From positions 2,176,890 to 2,240,889 of the forward strand of contig NZ_CP011941.1 in assembly GCF_001040845.1 (NCBI RefSeq): a stretch of DNA of 64,000 nucleotides, given 5' to 3'. Position 1 is the first letter of the stretch. Every line of letters begins with the position of its first letter. Both the position numbers and the translations under genes were made by a program. Shown one piece after another: positions 25,907-36,386 of this stretch. The DNA is from Synechococcus sp. WH 8020 (lineage in GTDB: Bacteria > Cyanobacteriota > Cyanobacteriia > PCC-6307 > Cyanobiaceae). Below the pieces are notes generated by a model, which saw only the letters and a program-made list of their open reading frames with translations, was not told the origin of the DNA and did not search any database.

Positions 25907-27520
25907 ATGCTGAATCCAGTTGCAGCGGACGTGTCCTTGACTCCTCCCTTTGGCTGGCTGAAGTGCCGGGTCGTAGTGCCTTTGGCGTTGGTGAGTGCCA
26001 TCGCTTGCGGCTGCCGCGCTCAAGAAGCGCCTCTCGAGTCGGGTCCTTCTGTCGTTGTGACCCATCGCTCGGTGCCTTTGCCGCCCAAGGCCCATGAAGC
26101 CCCTTTATGGGTGGCACTGGACGATCACCTCGGCCGCGGCACCACCACGCAACAGTCCGGGCCTTTGCTCACTTTGAACAGTGCTGGTCAGGAGTCCCTG
26201 CGTTTGAGGGATGCATCTGGAGCGGAGGTTGCAGAGGCAAGGTCGCTGCGTCTCAGCTGGCGACTTGCTCCTTTGGCGGAACCTGTGGAGATTGCACGCC
26301 AGATTGCTGGCCCCTTCGCCAGTTTTGAATCAGCGGAACGGATTGCCGATCGTTGGCGTCATCAAGGTGTGGTTGCCCGTGTCGCCCATCCCGGCGACTG
26401 GGAGGTGTGGGCACCCATGGATGCTGAGCCGCTTGAAGGGGTCTCGGTGCGGAGATGGATGCGCACGGTGAAAACGGAAATGAAAGTCGTCTTGGAGGGC
26501 CCATCGGGTGGACGCACGTTGCAGGGTCCGCTGATGCTGGCGGCTCCGAACGGTCTTCTTTGGCAGGGAGGCGTTCTGCGTGGCCCATTTCGTCTTCAGC
26601 CGGATGCCTACGGCAGTTGGACATTGCTCGAACAAGTTCCGCTGGAGCGTTATTTAGAGGGGGTGGTTCCCCACGAAATTGGCGCCGGATCTCCCAGGGC
26701 GGCACTCGAGGCTCAGGCGGTGTTGGCGCGCACCTGGGCCCTGGCGAATAGCCATCGGTTTGCAATCGATGGCTATCACCTCTGCAGTGATACGCAGTGC
26801 CAGGTGTACAGCGATCCCCGTCAAGCCAGTGCTGCTGTGCGTCAGGCGATTCGTGCCACGTCAGGACAAGTGTTGACTTGGAATGGCGAGCCGATTCAAG
26901 CCTGGTATCACGCCAGTAATGGTGGAGTGATGGCTGGAGGAGATGAGGCCTGGGCGATGGACTCACTTCCTTACGTTCAGGCCCGTGCCGACGGCTCAGC
27001 GGCATGGGTCAATGGAATGGCGTTGCCAATGAAGGACGCCTCCTCCGTGAGTGGCTTGCTGGCGCGCAGCGAGGGGGCCTATGGCACGAATCACCCCCGT
27101 TTTCGTTGGTCGCGAACCTATAGCGCTGGCCAAGTGGCCCAGGCTTTACGTGCAGCTGGTCTTCCTTCTGGTGTCCCCGATGATCTCAGAGTTGAGAAGA
27201 GAGGTGCGAGTGGAAGAGTGCTTGCTCTCGACATCGAGATGACGGGTGATGGAGAGGCGGTCCTGTTGCAGCTGGATGGCATCCGTCGCACCCTGCGTCG
27301 CCTTCCCAGCACATTGTTTGTGATTGAGAAACTTGGGCCCGATCGATGGCGTTTTAACGGTGGAGGATTTGGTCACGGAGTGGGCCTCTCGCAAGCTGGT
27401 GCCATCGATTTGGCGGCTCGGGGTTGGAGCTTTGAACGGATCCTTAGCCACTACTACCCGGGCACAACATTGACTGCGGTTCAGCCGTCGGCGAGCTCCC
27501 TAACTGGTCAGGCCCCTTAA
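25907..27520 (+). CDS. SpoIID/LytB domain protein
   Basis: The ATG at 25907 gives 537 residues; further upstream the frame is an antisense shadow of rpmI. The N-terminus has a hydrophobic signal-like segment (VVVPLALVSAIACGC). A SPOR-like part lies near residues 130-190, with FESAERIADRWRHQG. The SpoIID core follows, with YLEGVVPHEIGAGSPRAALEAQAVLARTWAL, the CSDTQCQVY segment, YHASNGG and FGHGVGLSQAGAIDLAARG. In sporulators SpoIID is a lytic transglycosylase; the cyanobacterial members are probably cell-wall hydrolases or hydrolase regulators. The GT2 gene starts 6 bp after. Confidence 0.88.
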   Translation: MLNPVAADVSLTPPFGWLKCRVVVPLALVSAIACGCRAQEAPLESGPSVVVTHRSVPLPPKAHEAPLWVALDDHLGRGTTTQQSGPLLTLNSAGQESLRLRDASGAEVAEARSLRLSWRLAPLAEPVEIARQIAGPFASFESAERIADRWRHQGVVARVAHPGDWEVWAPMDAEPLEGVSVRRWMRTVKTEMKVVLEGPSGGRTLQGPLMLAAPNGLLWQGGVLRGPFRLQPDAYGSWTLLEQVPLERYLEGVVPHEIGAGSPRAALEAQAVLARTWALANSHRFAIDGYHLCSDTQCQVYSDPRQASAAVRQAIRATSGQVLTWNGEPIQAWYHASNGGVMAGGDEAWAMDSLPYVQARADGSAAWVNGMALPMKDASSVSGLLARSEGAYGTNHPRFRWSRTYSAGQVAQALRAAGLPSGVPDDLRVEKRGASGRVLALDIEMTGDGEAVLLQLDGIRRTLRRLPSTLFVIEKLGPDRWRFNGGGFGHGVGLSQAGAIDLAARGWSFERILSHYYPGTTLTAVQPSASSLTGQAP

Positions 27521-27526
27521 AGTCCC

Positions 27527-28930
27527 ATGACTTCGAATGGTGACAGGGTGTTGGCCGCAGGGACAGGCGACCGCCGGCGCGGCAAGACAGCCCTGTTTGT
27601 GGTGGCTTGCGGTTGCGCTGGAGCCGCACCCCATTGGCTTGATCCCTCCAGGAGCCTCATCCCTTCGCTCACGCTTGCGCTCGTGCTGGGTGGGTATTCC
27701 CTCAGCACAACGCTTCGAGGCTCTGACGAGAGTGCTAGTCCCGCGAATGGCACGCCTGCAATTGATGGGGATGAGCCCTCAAGTACAGACTCCTCTTCGG
27801 TTGTAGAACCCGCCGTAGTCGACAGCCTTGCCTCTTGGCCCAACGTGGACGTGGTGGTGGCGGCCAGGGATGAAGAGGCTGTGGTGGCACGTTTGATGGA
27901 ACGCCTGGGCGCACTTCGCTATCCAGCGGGCCAACTCACCACCTGGATTGTTGATGACGGCAGCGAAGACAAAACTCCAGATCTGTTGGATGAACTGAAG
28001 CCTCAGTACCCCAATTTGAACGTGATTCGCCGGCAGCGCAATGCAGGTGGAGGGAAGTCGGGTGCGTTAAATGCTGCGTTGGCTCAAAGCAGTGGGGAGT
28101 GGATTCTCGTGCTGGATGCCGATGGTCAGATCAGTGACGACCAACTGGAACGCTTGATTCCTATCGCCGTGATGGGTGATTGGTCTGGGGTGCAGATGCG
28201 CAAAGCGGTGACGAATGCTGATACCAACTTGCTGACGCGGGTCCAGGCCATGGAGATGGCATTTGATGCGCTGATTCAGCAGGGGCGCCTGTTGGGCGGA
28301 GGGGTGTCTGAACTTCGTGGCAACGGCCAGTTGCTGCGTCGTGATGTGTTGGAAGCCTGCGGTGGCTTCAATGAGGACACGGTCACGGACGACCTGGACC
28401 TTAGTTTTCGTTTTTTGCTCCAGGGTGCGCGCACAACGCTGCTTTGGAATCCACCGGTGCGAGAAGAAGCGGTGGAGTCCATTTCGGCGCTTTGGAAGCA
28501 GCGACAACGTTGGGCAGAAGGAGGGTTGCAGCGCTTCTTTGATTACTGGCCGGGGTTGCTATCTAATCGCCTAACGGTCGGTCAGAGACGTGACCTGGCT
28601 TGCTTTTTCTTGCTTCAGTACGCCCTCCCTGTTCTCTCCTTTGCCGACTTGGTCACCAGTGTGATCACGCGTACCTCACCGGCTTACTGGCCCTTGTCGA
28701 TCGTGGCGTTTGGCGTGTCAGGCGTTGCGTATTGGAGAGCGTGCCGCCGCTTCAGCGAAGGCCCTGCCCTACCTCAACCCGATCCATTTTCATTGCTGTT
28801 GGGTATTGCCTACCTCAGCCATTGGTTCTTTGTCATTCCCTGGGTCACGTTGCGGATGGCAGTGCTTCCCAAGACATTGGTTTGGGCAAAAACCAGCCAT
28901 CGCGGGACTGAAGAGACGGTCAAAGCCTGA
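27527..28930 (+). CDS. Family 2 glycosyltransferase, membrane-bound (candidate monoglucosyldiacylglycerol synthase)
   Basis: A 467-residue protein with a GT-A domain: VDVVVAARDEE, IVDDGSEDKT, LDADGQ as the DXD-type motif, DDLDLSFR, and RQRWAEG (Q-x-x-RW). Hydrophobic segments lie at 42-62 and from about 360 onward. The layout matches processive or lipid-acceptor GT2 enzymes. In cyanobacteria, the Sll1377 family that makes monoglucosyldiacylglycerol (the galactolipid precursor) has this size and arrangement, and I think this is its orthologue. The acceptor cannot be read from sequence. The first 100 residues have a polar, poorly conserved insert. Confidence 0.82.
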   Translation: MTSNGDRVLAAGTGDRRRGKTALFVVACGCAGAAPHWLDPSRSLIPSLTLALVLGGYSLSTTLRGSDESASPANGTPAIDGDEPSSTDSSSVVEPAVVDSLASWPNVDVVVAARDEEAVVARLMERLGALRYPAGQLTTWIVDDGSEDKTPDLLDELKPQYPNLNVIRRQRNAGGGKSGALNAALAQSSGEWILVLDADGQISDDQLERLIPIAVMGDWSGVQMRKAVTNADTNLLTRVQAMEMAFDALIQQGRLLGGGVSELRGNGQLLRRDVLEACGGFNEDTVTDDLDLSFRFLLQGARTTLLWNPPVREEAVESISALWKQRQRWAEGGLQRFFDYWPGLLSNRLTVGQRRDLACFFLLQYALPVLSFADLVTSVITRTSPAYWPLSIVAFGVSGVAYWRACRRFSEGPALPQPDPFSLLLGIAYLSHWFFVIPWVTLRMAVLPKTLVWAKTSHRGTEETVKA

Positions 28931-28950
28931 GCGTTGACGGTTGAAACGGT

Positions 28951-30915
28951 TTAGTCATTGTCCAGTTCCACATCCAGGATCTGACCGTTAAAAAAGTCGG
29001 CAAAGCGCTTCACTTTTTCATCCATGATTGAAGGGGGGTTCACGTCCGCTGGTGGAGGGAGAGTTGGCGAGCCCATGGATGGCGAGCCCGGTCCAGAGAT
29101 CTCTGTTGAGACGACGCTGGGCGGTTTCGAGCTTGCGGGCGGTGAGCTTGTTGCAGGCGCTACCGCCGGAGTGATGGGTGGTGTTTGCACTGCAGGCATC
29201 GCGACCGGCGATTGAGATACTGGCTTCGGTTGAGTCGGCGCTGGTTGAGAGAGCGCTGGTTGAGGAGGCTGGGCCTGAGACGCCGTTGGATCGGTGATCG
29301 GCGTGGATGGTGATGCTTGCGTTGCGGCGGCGGCTGGTGTTGAGGCCATCGGGGCTGCGCCACCGTGGTTTTCCAAAACCAGTTGTCGGTTCCCGCCAAT
29401 GGAACGTTTGATGGCTTGCTCCAACAAACTGGCCCGGCTTTGCACCATCCCCATCCAGTTTCCAGCCACCTGCACGACAGCGCGATGGGGATCGAGTCGG
29501 ACCAGTTGCGCCTGCTGTGACAGCAGCATTCGGGTGGAGGGGAGCTCGAGACTGGCGAGAATCTGTTGCCATAGTTCAGCCAGATTGTGGCTGTCAGGGT
29601 CTGGCTCTTGCGCTGATGGCGGCGTCGGAGGAGGCTCAGAGCTCACGACCGGTTGCGGACTCGTGTTGGGAAGGCTGACGGGTGATGGTGCTGGTGTTTC
29701 AGGTGTTGGAGCTGTGTTGGTGACCGCCGGTGTGCTGATGGCTGGAGGATTACTTGCTTGAGCGCTGCTTGGTGGCTTGCTGTCCGGTGCTGCAGAACTG
29801 GGTTTTGCAACGGGGAGCTCGGCGTCAGCAAGGAGGCCAAGCAGCAACACTTCAAGCCACAACCTTGGTTGCACGCTTTGACGCAGTTGCTGTTCGCTGC
29901 CTTTGAGTTGTGCTTGCCAGTAAAGAAGTCGCTGACGGCCTAGGCGTTTCGCGAGTGCAGGCAACTGCTCTCGAAATTGTGGTGATACCCCGGTGAGCTC
30001 TGGGCGGTCCGGTGCGACAGCCATCAACACCAGGTCGCGCAAAATGCCCGCCAACCCTTGGAGTACAGCACCGGGATCCCGGCCACGATCCAGCAGGCGT
30101 CTGCTCGCCTCCAGAAGCGTGAGCGGTTCTCCCTCCGCCAGTGCTTCAGCCAGGTTGAGAAGCTCTTGCTCTGGAACGGCTCCCAAGAGGTCCCAGACCG
30201 CATCCGCCTTGATCGGTCCCGGGAGGAGGCTGAGCTGATCAAGCAGGCTTTCTGCGTCGCGCAGGCCTCCTTGGGCGCGTTGGGCCACCACATGCAGGGC
30301 CTCTGGTTGGATCGGGATCGCCTCCTGCTCGGCAATCCAGGCGAGGTGCGAGTTCAAAGCCTCGAGGGGAATCCGCCTGAAGTCAAAGCGTTGGCAGCGG
30401 CTCAGGATTGTGGGAAGCACCCGTTGGGGATCGGTTGTGGCCAACACGAACACCACCTGCGGCGGTGGCTCTTCCAAGGTTTTCAGCAGCGCATTAAATG
30501 CGGCTGTGGAGAGCATGTGGCACTCATCCACCACGTATACCTTCCAGCGCGCTTGCACAGGGGCGAACCGGGAGCGTTCGATGAGATCGCGAATATTGTC
30601 CACACCGGTGTTGGACGCGGCATCGATCTCGATCACATCCAGGGCTGTGCCCAGTGCAATCGATCTGCAGAGCTCACAAGTCCCGCAGGGCTGGGGCGTT
30701 GGGCCGTCGTGGCTGAGGCAATTGAGGGAGCGCGCCAGGATTCTGGCGCTGGACGTTTTGCCGGTTCCGCGCGGGCCGCTGAACAGATAGGCCGGTGCGA
30801 TACGTCCGGAGGTGAGGGCATGGCCGAGGGTGGCGGCAATCGCCTCCTGACCCACCAGCTGATCAAACCGTTGAGGACGGTATTTGTGATGCAGCGGCTG
30901 ATAGGCCTGACTCAT
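28951..30915 (-). CDS. dnaX: DNA polymerase III subunit gamma/tau
   Basis: The clamp-loader ATPase, 654 residues. Walker A GPRGTGKT is at 47-54, a zinc module of four cysteines spans about 66-83 (CGTCELC at the end), and VVDECHMLS carries Walker B. The AAA+ lid is followed by a long Pro/Ala/Ser-rich linker from about 370 to 610 and a short conserved tail. Cyanobacterial dnaX can contain inteins; none is present here. I see no A-rich slippery site in the linker that would mark a gamma-type frameshift. Confidence 0.96.
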   Translation of the reverse strand: MSQAYQPLHHKYRPQRFDQLVGQEAIAATLGHALTSGRIAPAYLFSGPRGTGKTSSARILARSLNCLSHDGPTPQPCGTCELCRSIALGTALDVIEIDAASNTGVDNIRDLIERSRFAPVQARWKVYVVDECHMLSTAAFNALLKTLEEPPPQVVFVLATTDPQRVLPTILSRCQRFDFRRIPLEALNSHLAWIAEQEAIPIQPEALHVVAQRAQGGLRDAESLLDQLSLLPGPIKADAVWDLLGAVPEQELLNLAEALAEGEPLTLLEASRRLLDRGRDPGAVLQGLAGILRDLVLMAVAPDRPELTGVSPQFREQLPALAKRLGRQRLLYWQAQLKGSEQQLRQSVQPRLWLEVLLLGLLADAELPVAKPSSAAPDSKPPSSAQASNPPAISTPAVTNTAPTPETPAPSPVSLPNTSPQPVVSSEPPPTPPSAQEPDPDSHNLAELWQQILASLELPSTRMLLSQQAQLVRLDPHRAVVQVAGNWMGMVQSRASLLEQAIKRSIGGNRQLVLENHGGAAPMASTPAAAATQASPSTPITDPTASQAQPPQPALSQPAPTQPKPVSQSPVAMPAVQTPPITPAVAPATSSPPASSKPPSVVSTEISGPGSPSMGSPTLPPPADVNPPSIMDEKVKRFADFFNGQILDVELDND

Positions 30916-30938
30916 GCACTACCCGCAAGACGTTGAGG

Positions 30939-31634
30939 TTACTCAGCTTGATCGCTGATGGAAGGCCCATGTTGCTCGTTGAGCAAATCGTTGATGCGTT
31001 GCTCGAGTTCTTCTAAGGCTGCGAGTTCATCGGCGAGGCTTTGCCCTGCTTTGAGTAGCTTTCTGCCCTGTCCTCCGTAGCGATCGCTGGCGCCATTGTT
31101 GGGGCCGCCGCGGATCCATCCCTCAGCCTGCTCAAGCTTGCCTTCCAGCTGGGTGAGCAAGTTTTCACGGAGTTTTTTGAGCTGCGATAGGCCGCGGCGA
31201 GCGCGATCTCGGGATTGTTCATTCACCAACCCTTGCTTCAGGAGCAATCGAAGTCCCGTGAGAAGTGCTGCGGGCATCAGCTGGCCGATTGCCAAAGCGC
31301 CGAGGCTGGAGGTGTGCAGGAAGTTCTCCACTTGCCCGCTCTGATGTCGGCCGGTTTTGCACCAGCTGGCGAAGTGCTCGCAGTTGTTGAAGAGCAGGTT
31401 GTAGCGCTGTTCGCCGATACGACTCATGGCGCGTCGCAGTGTGACGCCCGCTGGAGATGGATTCTCATGCTCCACAACGCTGGTTTCTAACCCGCGTTTG
31501 AACTCCTCCAACGGGCTGCGCAGAATTTCTCGTCCCTCCAGGTAATGGGCGATGGTGCCATCGCCCAGATCGATGCCGTGATGCAGAAATAAACCGTGTT
31601 GGCGTGGAACTGAAAGATGGTCAGCGGCAGCCAT
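30939..31634 (-). CDS. LRAT/NC-domain protein
   Basis: A 231-residue protein whose first 120 residues carry an LRAT-like NlpC/P60 fold: LFLHHGIDLGDGTIAHYLEG with the catalytic His, and NNCEHFASWC with the catalytic Cys. In this family these residues act in acyl transfer or thiol hydrolysis. The following part has one hydrophobic stretch (LGALAIGQLMPAALLTGLRLLL) and a long charged helical tail (about 145-231) with coiled-coil character. It sits 12 bp after clpX and 23 bp before dnaX on the same strand. Substrate unknown. Confidence 0.82.
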   Translation of the reverse strand: MAAADHLSVPRQHGLFLHHGIDLGDGTIAHYLEGREILRSPLEEFKRGLETSVVEHENPSPAGVTLRRAMSRIGEQRYNLLFNNCEHFASWCKTGRHQSGQVENFLHTSSLGALAIGQLMPAALLTGLRLLLKQGLVNEQSRDRARRGLSQLKKLRENLLTQLEGKLEQAEGWIRGGPNNGASDRYGGQGRKLLKAGQSLADELAALEELEQRINDLLNEQHGPSISDQAE

Positions 31635-31646
31635 TCAGGGTGACGT

Positions 31647-33002
31647 TCAAGCCGACTCTTTGTGCTGCTTGGTGCCGGGGAGAGGAAGTACCTTGCCACC
31701 GGTGTGTTCTTCGACCATGGCTTTGGTGATCGTGAAGGCAGTCACGTTTTGATCGGAGGGAAGCTCGTACATCAGATCAAGCATCAACTCCTCCACGATG
31801 CCGCGCAGGGCTCGGGCTCCTGTTTTGCGACGGTGAGCTTCTTTTGCAATTGCCTCAACGGCCTGGGCTTCGAAGTCCAGTTGCACGTTGTCCATGCTCA
31901 AGAGAGTGCTGAATTGCTTCACCAGGGCGTCGCGTGGCTCGGTGAGAATCGACTCAAGTGCGTGTTCGTCTAAGGGCTCAAGCACTGCGCTCACAGGCAT
32001 GCGCCCAATGAACTCTGGGATGAGGCCGTATTTGACCAGATCATCGGGTTCGAGATGGCGGAGCACCTGGGCAGCTTGGATATCGCGGGTAGCGCGGTTG
32101 CGCCCCCTTCCATCGTTCGGCACAAAGCCGATGGCATTGCGGCCCATGCGTTTCTGCACCACGTCATCGAGGCCCACAAAGGCTCCACCACAAATGAACA
32201 GGATTTGGCTCGTATCGATCTGGATGCAGTCCTGGTAGGGATGCTTGCGACCACCCTGAGGAGGCACGTTGGCCACGGTGCCCTCCAGCATTTTCAAAAG
32301 GGCCTGTTGAACGCCTTCCCCAGACACGTCGCGTGTGATCGAGGGGTTTTCGCTTTTGCGAGCGATTTTGTCGATTTCATCGATGTAGATGATCCCTCGC
32401 TGAGCCTGTTCCACATCCATATCGGCTTTCTGCAGCAGCCGTAGCAGGATGTTTTCAACGTCTTCTCCGACGTAGCCAGCTTCTGTGAGGGTGGTGGCAT
32501 CGGCAACGGCGAAAGGCACATCGAGCATTTCCGCCAGGGTTTGGGCCAGTAGCGTTTTGCCGCAGCCGGTTGGACCGATCAACAAAATGTTGCTCTTATG
32601 CAGTCTGGTGGCCGTTTGGGCGGCTTCCCCCTGGCCGTCGCCTTGCCAGGCCAGGCGTTTGTAGTGGTTGTAGACAGCTACAGACATCACCTTCTTCGCC
32701 GCCTCCTGACCAACAACTTGTTCGTCGAGGAAACCCTTGATCTCTTGGGGTTTGGGGATCGTGGCCAGCGTTGGGGCAGGTTTGCTGGTTTTGCGCGTGC
32801 CGCCTGCAGCAGTTTTTTTGGAAGGTTCGGCGCCGTGACGGGGATTTCCCTGGGCGTCGATCAGCTCTTCATCAAGAATCTCGTTGCAGAGATCGATGCA
32901 TTCATCACAGATGTAAACCCCAGGACCTGCGATCAGCTTGCGCACTTGCTCCTGGGACTTTCCGCAGAAAGAGCACTTCAGATGGGCGTCAAATTTGGCC
33001 AT
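31647..33002 (-). CDS. clpX: ClpX, ATPase subunit of Clp protease
   Basis: A 451-residue unfoldase. The N-terminal C4 zinc finger (Cys10, 13, 32, 35) binds substrates and adaptors. Walker A GPTGCGKT is at 143-150, and Walker B reads [28 protein letters not shown] contains an IGF-loop-region equivalent. Together with clpP and tig it forms the tig-clpP-clpX cluster found in many bacteria. Confidence 0.97.
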   Translation of the reverse strand: MAKFDAHLKCSFCGKSQEQVRKLIAGPGVYICDECIDLCNEILDEELIDAQGNPRHGAEPSKKTAAGGTRKTSKPAPTLATIPKPQEIKGFLDEQVVGQEAAKKVMSVAVYNHYKRLAWQGDGQGEAAQTATRLHKSNILLIGPTGCGKTLLAQTLAEMLDVPFAVADATTLTEAGYVGEDVENILLRLLQKADMDVEQAQRGIIYIDEIDKIARKSENPSITRDVSGEGVQQALLKMLEGTVANVPPQGGRKHPYQDCIQIDTSQILFICGGAFVGLDDVVQKRMGRNAIGFVPNDGRGRNRATRDIQAAQVLRHLEPDDLVKYGLIPEFIGRMPVSAVLEPLDEHALESILTEPRDALVKQFSTLLSMDNVQLDFEAQAVEAIAKEAHRRKTGARALRGIVEELMLDLMYELPSDQNVTAFTITKAMVEEHTGGKVLPLPGTKQHKESA

Positions 33003-33090
33003 CGGGCTCTGGACACATCAAACGGAAAGACAGAACCGGTCGGAGTGGGATCGGACTGAGTACGTAGGATCGTTGGGAAAGTGGGCTGTG

Positions 33091-33780
33091 TCAGCCCCCC
33101 GTAATGATTCCTTCGCCTCCGAGATTGTCCACAACGCGATCGATCAATCCGTATTCAACCGCTTCTGCTGGAGAAAGGAAGTAGTCCCGTTCGGTGTCCT
33201 CTGTGATTTTGGCGAGCGGCTGGCCGGTATGCCCCGCCATCAGACCGTTCAGGGTTTCCTTAAGAAATAAAATTTCCTGCGCCATGATTTCGATGTCCAC
33301 GGCCTGACCTTGGGCACCACCTAAGGGTTGGTGAATCATGATCCTGGCGTTGGGCAGGGCTAAGCGTTTGCCTTTGCATCCTCCGCTGAGCAGAAATGCT
33401 CCCATTGAGGCAGCGAGTCCATAGCAGATGGTGACGACATCTGGAGCCACTTGCTGCATCGTGTCGTAGATCGCCAAACCTGCTGTAATCGAGCCCCCCG
33501 GTGAATTGATGTACACCTGGATGTCCTTCTCAGGGTCTTCGGCCTCTAGGAAAAGAAGTTGAGCAACCAGAGCATCTGCAACCTGGTCGTTCACGTCGGT
33601 TCCCAGAAAGATGATTCTCTCTCTGAGCAAACGGGAATAAATATCAAAGGAGCGTTCACCACGCCCAGATTGCTCAACCACAGTGGGAACCCCAGGAGAG
33701 GCATACGTGGTGTGAGCGGAGACGGGAAGGGTTCCCCGCCAGCGGTTTTCGATCGGGTGGTGGCTGCTTGCGTTGATCAC
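33091..33780 (-). CDS. clpP: ClpP proteolytic subunit
   Basis: A 229-residue serine peptidase of the ClpXP complex. Ser125 lies in GLAASMGAF, His150 in IMIHQPLGG, and the third triad residue in ERDYFLSP. The first 35 residues are longer than in E. coli and may include the propeptide. Cyanobacteria carry several clpP paralogues; adjacency to clpX marks this as the ClpX partner. It starts 46 bp after tig. Confidence 0.95.
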   Translation of the reverse strand: MINASSHHPIENRWRGTLPVSAHTTYASPGVPTVVEQSGRGERSFDIYSRLLRERIIFLGTDVNDQVADALVAQLLFLEAEDPEKDIQVYINSPGGSITAGLAIYDTMQQVAPDVVTICYGLAASMGAFLLSGGCKGKRLALPNARIMIHQPLGGAQGQAVDIEIMAQEILFLKETLNGLMAGHTGQPLAKITEDTERDYFLSPAEAVEYGLIDRVVDNLGGEGIITGG

Positions 33781-33826
33781 GCGGCGGCGAGCGGGGGGAC
33801 AGATGAATGCAATCTATGGGCGCCGA

Positions 33827-35176
33827 TCAGGCATCGGCGGCCTTCGGCTTGTCCTTGTCAGGGGCCTTTTCGCTCACGGTGCTGTTTTCTTCAAGCCAGC
33901 CGAGAAGTTTTTCTTGGAGTAGATCCTCGATGACGGCTTGACGGAGACGGTTGGGGTCGATGTCACGCTCACCGGAGAGTTCAGCTTTGACCTCCTTTAC
34001 TTTGGCGTCAATCTCTGGGTCCTCAATCTTGAGGCTTTCTGCTTCCGCCAGGGCTGAAAGGGCAAGACTGCGGCGCAAACGCTCCTCTGCTTCTGGGCGT
34101 GAGGTCTCCATCAAGTTGCGGACCAGCTCAGGAGTGAAGAGGGATTTCACATCCATTCCCTGTTGAGAGAATTGAGCGGCGGTTTGTTCCACCAGGTTGC
34201 GGACTTCCTGTTGAACCAGGGTTTCGGGCAGCTCCACCTCAAGTTGCTCGACGAGAGCTGCGAGCAGGGCATCGCGTCGATTGCTAGTGGTACGGCGCTC
34301 AGCGTCATCCTTCAAACGCTTCTCAAGGTCGGTGCGGAGCTCAGCCAAAGTTTCCTGCTCGCTGGCTTGCTTGGCAAAGTCGTCATCCAGGTCGGGAAGT
34401 TCTCTGGTCTTGAGATCCTTCAGTTCGATCTCGAAGCTGGCCTTGCGTCCGCGCGCATCTTCTTTGGGGTAGTCCTCAGGAAAATTGCAGGCCACTGTTT
34501 TGCTGTCACCAATGGCCATCCCCACAACGCCTTCAATGAAGCCGGGGATCATGCGGCCATGCTCGAGGTCCACATCCATCGATTCGGAGCTGCCGCCTTC
34601 GATCTCGCTGCCGTCGTCGCTGTAAGTGCCCTTAAAACCCACCACAGCGATATCGCCTTCTGCAGCCTTGCGACCCTCGACAGGGACCACAGTGGCGAGC
34701 TGACGGCGTGACTGCTCGAGCATTTCATCCACTTTTGCAGCATCGAAGCTGACGCTCTCCGCTTCTGCTTTCAGGCCCTTGGTGGCCTTCAGGGTTGGGG
34801 TGGGAGCCACATCGGATTCAAAGGTGACGGAAAGGGGTTTCCCAGGTTCAAAAGACTCCAGCAGGGCTTCGTAGCCGCCATCGACTTCGGGTTGGCCTAA
34901 GGCTTCAATCGTTTCCTGCTTGATCGTGTCCCGCCAGATGGCGTCCACAAGGTTTTCGAGAGCGGTCGCGCGAATGCGTAGTCCGCCAAGTTGTTGTATG
35001 AGAACGGAGCGAGGCACCTTGCCTTTGCGGAATCCAGGCAAATTCACGCTGCGACTGAGCTGTGAGATCGCCGCCTCGTAACTAGCTTGACTGCGTTCGG
35101 CTGGAATCGCTACTTCAACGGCCAGACGGCTGCCGGGGCGGGCTGTGGAGGTGACCTTCAGGCTGGCGGCACTCAT
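33827..35176 (-). CDS. tig: Trigger factor
   Basis: Ribosome-bound chaperone with peptidyl-prolyl isomerase activity, 449 residues. The N-terminal ribosome-binding signature reads [12 protein letters not shown] near residues 50-61. The FKBP-type domain includes [16 protein letters not shown] and [21 protein letters not shown]. The helical C-terminal domain ends in a Lys/Asp/Ala-rich tail. First gene of the tig-clpP-clpX series. Confidence 0.96.
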   Translation of the reverse strand: MSAASLKVTSTARPGSRLAVEVAIPAERSQASYEAAISQLSRSVNLPGFRKGKVPRSVLIQQLGGLRIRATALENLVDAIWRDTIKQETIEALGQPEVDGGYEALLESFEPGKPLSVTFESDVAPTPTLKATKGLKAEAESVSFDAAKVDEMLEQSRRQLATVVPVEGRKAAEGDIAVVGFKGTYSDDGSEIEGGSSESMDVDLEHGRMIPGFIEGVVGMAIGDSKTVACNFPEDYPKEDARGRKASFEIELKDLKTRELPDLDDDFAKQASEQETLAELRTDLEKRLKDDAERRTTSNRRDALLAALVEQLEVELPETLVQQEVRNLVEQTAAQFSQQGMDVKSLFTPELVRNLMETSRPEAEERLRRSLALSALAEAESLKIEDPEIDAKVKEVKAELSGERDIDPNRLRQAVIEDLLQEKLLGWLEENSTVSEKAPDKDKPKAADA

Positions 35177-35349
35177 CGGCGGCGTTTAAGAGCAGACGCA
35201 TCACCTTAATTAAGTGTGAGTCCTTTGCCATCCGCGTAAGGTGGTTGGAACGCTTTAGCAACTCCCTGCGGCGTCACAACGCCAGGGATCGATGCAGTGA
35301 GTGGCTTGTAGCCACGGCTTACACCAGATTTTGTTCCAGTTTCATTCGT

Positions 35350-36381
35350 TTGATCTCCGCCGCTCCATTCCCTAACCGACCCCTAACCGTTGCTGTCCTG
35401 GGTGCCAGTGGTGCCGTGGGTCAAGAGCTTCTCCAGCTCCTTGAGGAGCGGAATTTTCCTGTCGCTGAACTGCGCCTTTTGGCTTCCGCCCGGTCTGCTG
35501 GGAGTCGCTGCTCTTGGAAGGGGCAGGAGCTCATCGTTCAAGAGACCACAGCCACAGCCTTCCAAGGAGTTGACTTGGTGCTTGCCTCGGCCGGTGGATC
35601 GGTCTCCAAGGCTTGGCGCGAAGCGATCGTGTCGTCGGGAGCTGTGATGGTTGATAACTCCAGCGCGTTTCGCATGGAAGATGGTGTGCCTCTTGTCGTG
35701 CCCGAGGTCAATCCAGAGGCAGCGCAGCAGCACCAGGGCGTGATTGCAAATCCCAACTGCACCACAATTTTGCTGAGCTTGGCGTTGGCGCCGCTGGCGT
35801 TGCGCCGACCTTTGCGTCGCGTGGTGGTGAGCACCTATCAATCGGCCAGTGGTGCTGGTGCCCGCGCCATGGATGAGCTTCGCGACCTCTCCCAGGTGGT
35901 GCTTGATGGAGGCACCCCCAACAGTGAGGTGTTGCCCCATTCGCTTGCGTTCAATCTTTTTTTGCATAATTCTCCGCTGCAGCCAAATGGCTACTGCGAA
36001 GAGGAGCTGAAGATGGTGAATGAAACCCGAAAGATCATGGGATTACCTGATTTGCGTTTCACTGCAACATGCGTGCGGGTCCCTGTGTTGCGCGCTCACT
36101 CAGAAGCGGTCAATGTGGAATTTCATGAGCCGTTCTCCGTTGAGGAGGCCCGTTCACTTCTGGCTGCTGCTCCCGGTGTTGAGTTACTCGACGATTCCGT
36201 CCACAACCGATTCCCAATGCCCACCGATGTAACCGGTCGAGACCCGGTCATGGTGGGGCGGATTCGTCAGGACATCAGTGAGCCGAATGCTCTTGAGTTT
36301 TGGCTTTGTGGTGATCAGATTCGCAAAGGTGCTGCTTTGAATGCCATTCAAATTGCCGAACTGCTTCTTCCTTCTGTTTGA
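35350..36381 (+). CDS. asd: Aspartate-semialdehyde dehydrogenase
   Basis: Asd reduces aspartyl phosphate to aspartate semialdehyde, the branch point to lysine/diaminopimelate and to methionine and threonine. The TTG at 35350 gives 343 residues starting [28 protein letters not shown], the family's normal N-terminus; the frame upstream is non-homologous. The catalytic Cys is in NPNCTTILL and the NADP motif is GASGAVGQE. dapA starts 5 bp after the stop, so the two genes of the lysine pathway are an operon. Confidence 0.95.
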   Translation: MISAAPFPNRPLTVAVLGASGAVGQELLQLLEERNFPVAELRLLASARSAGSRCSWKGQELIVQETTATAFQGVDLVLASAGGSVSKAWREAIVSSGAVMVDNSSAFRMEDGVPLVVPEVNPEAAQQHQGVIANPNCTTILLSLALAPLALRRPLRRVVVSTYQSASGAGARAMDELRDLSQVVLDGGTPNSEVLPHSLAFNLFLHNSPLQPNGYCEEELKMVNETRKIMGLPDLRFTATCVRVPVLRAHSEAVNVEFHEPFSVEEARSLLAAAPGVELLDDSVHNRFPMPTDVTGRDPVMVGRIRQDISEPNALEFWLCGDQIRKGAALNAIQIAELLLPSV

Positions 36382-36386
36382 TTTAT

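Noticed and set aside
26253-27005. A 250-codon minus-strand frame opposite the SpoIID-like gene
   Set aside because: Antisense shadow of a well-supported gene; Pro/Arg-rich composition, no domain.
30058-30936. A 292-codon plus-strand frame opposite dnaX
   Set aside because: Antisense to the conserved AAA+ domain; no recognisable motif.
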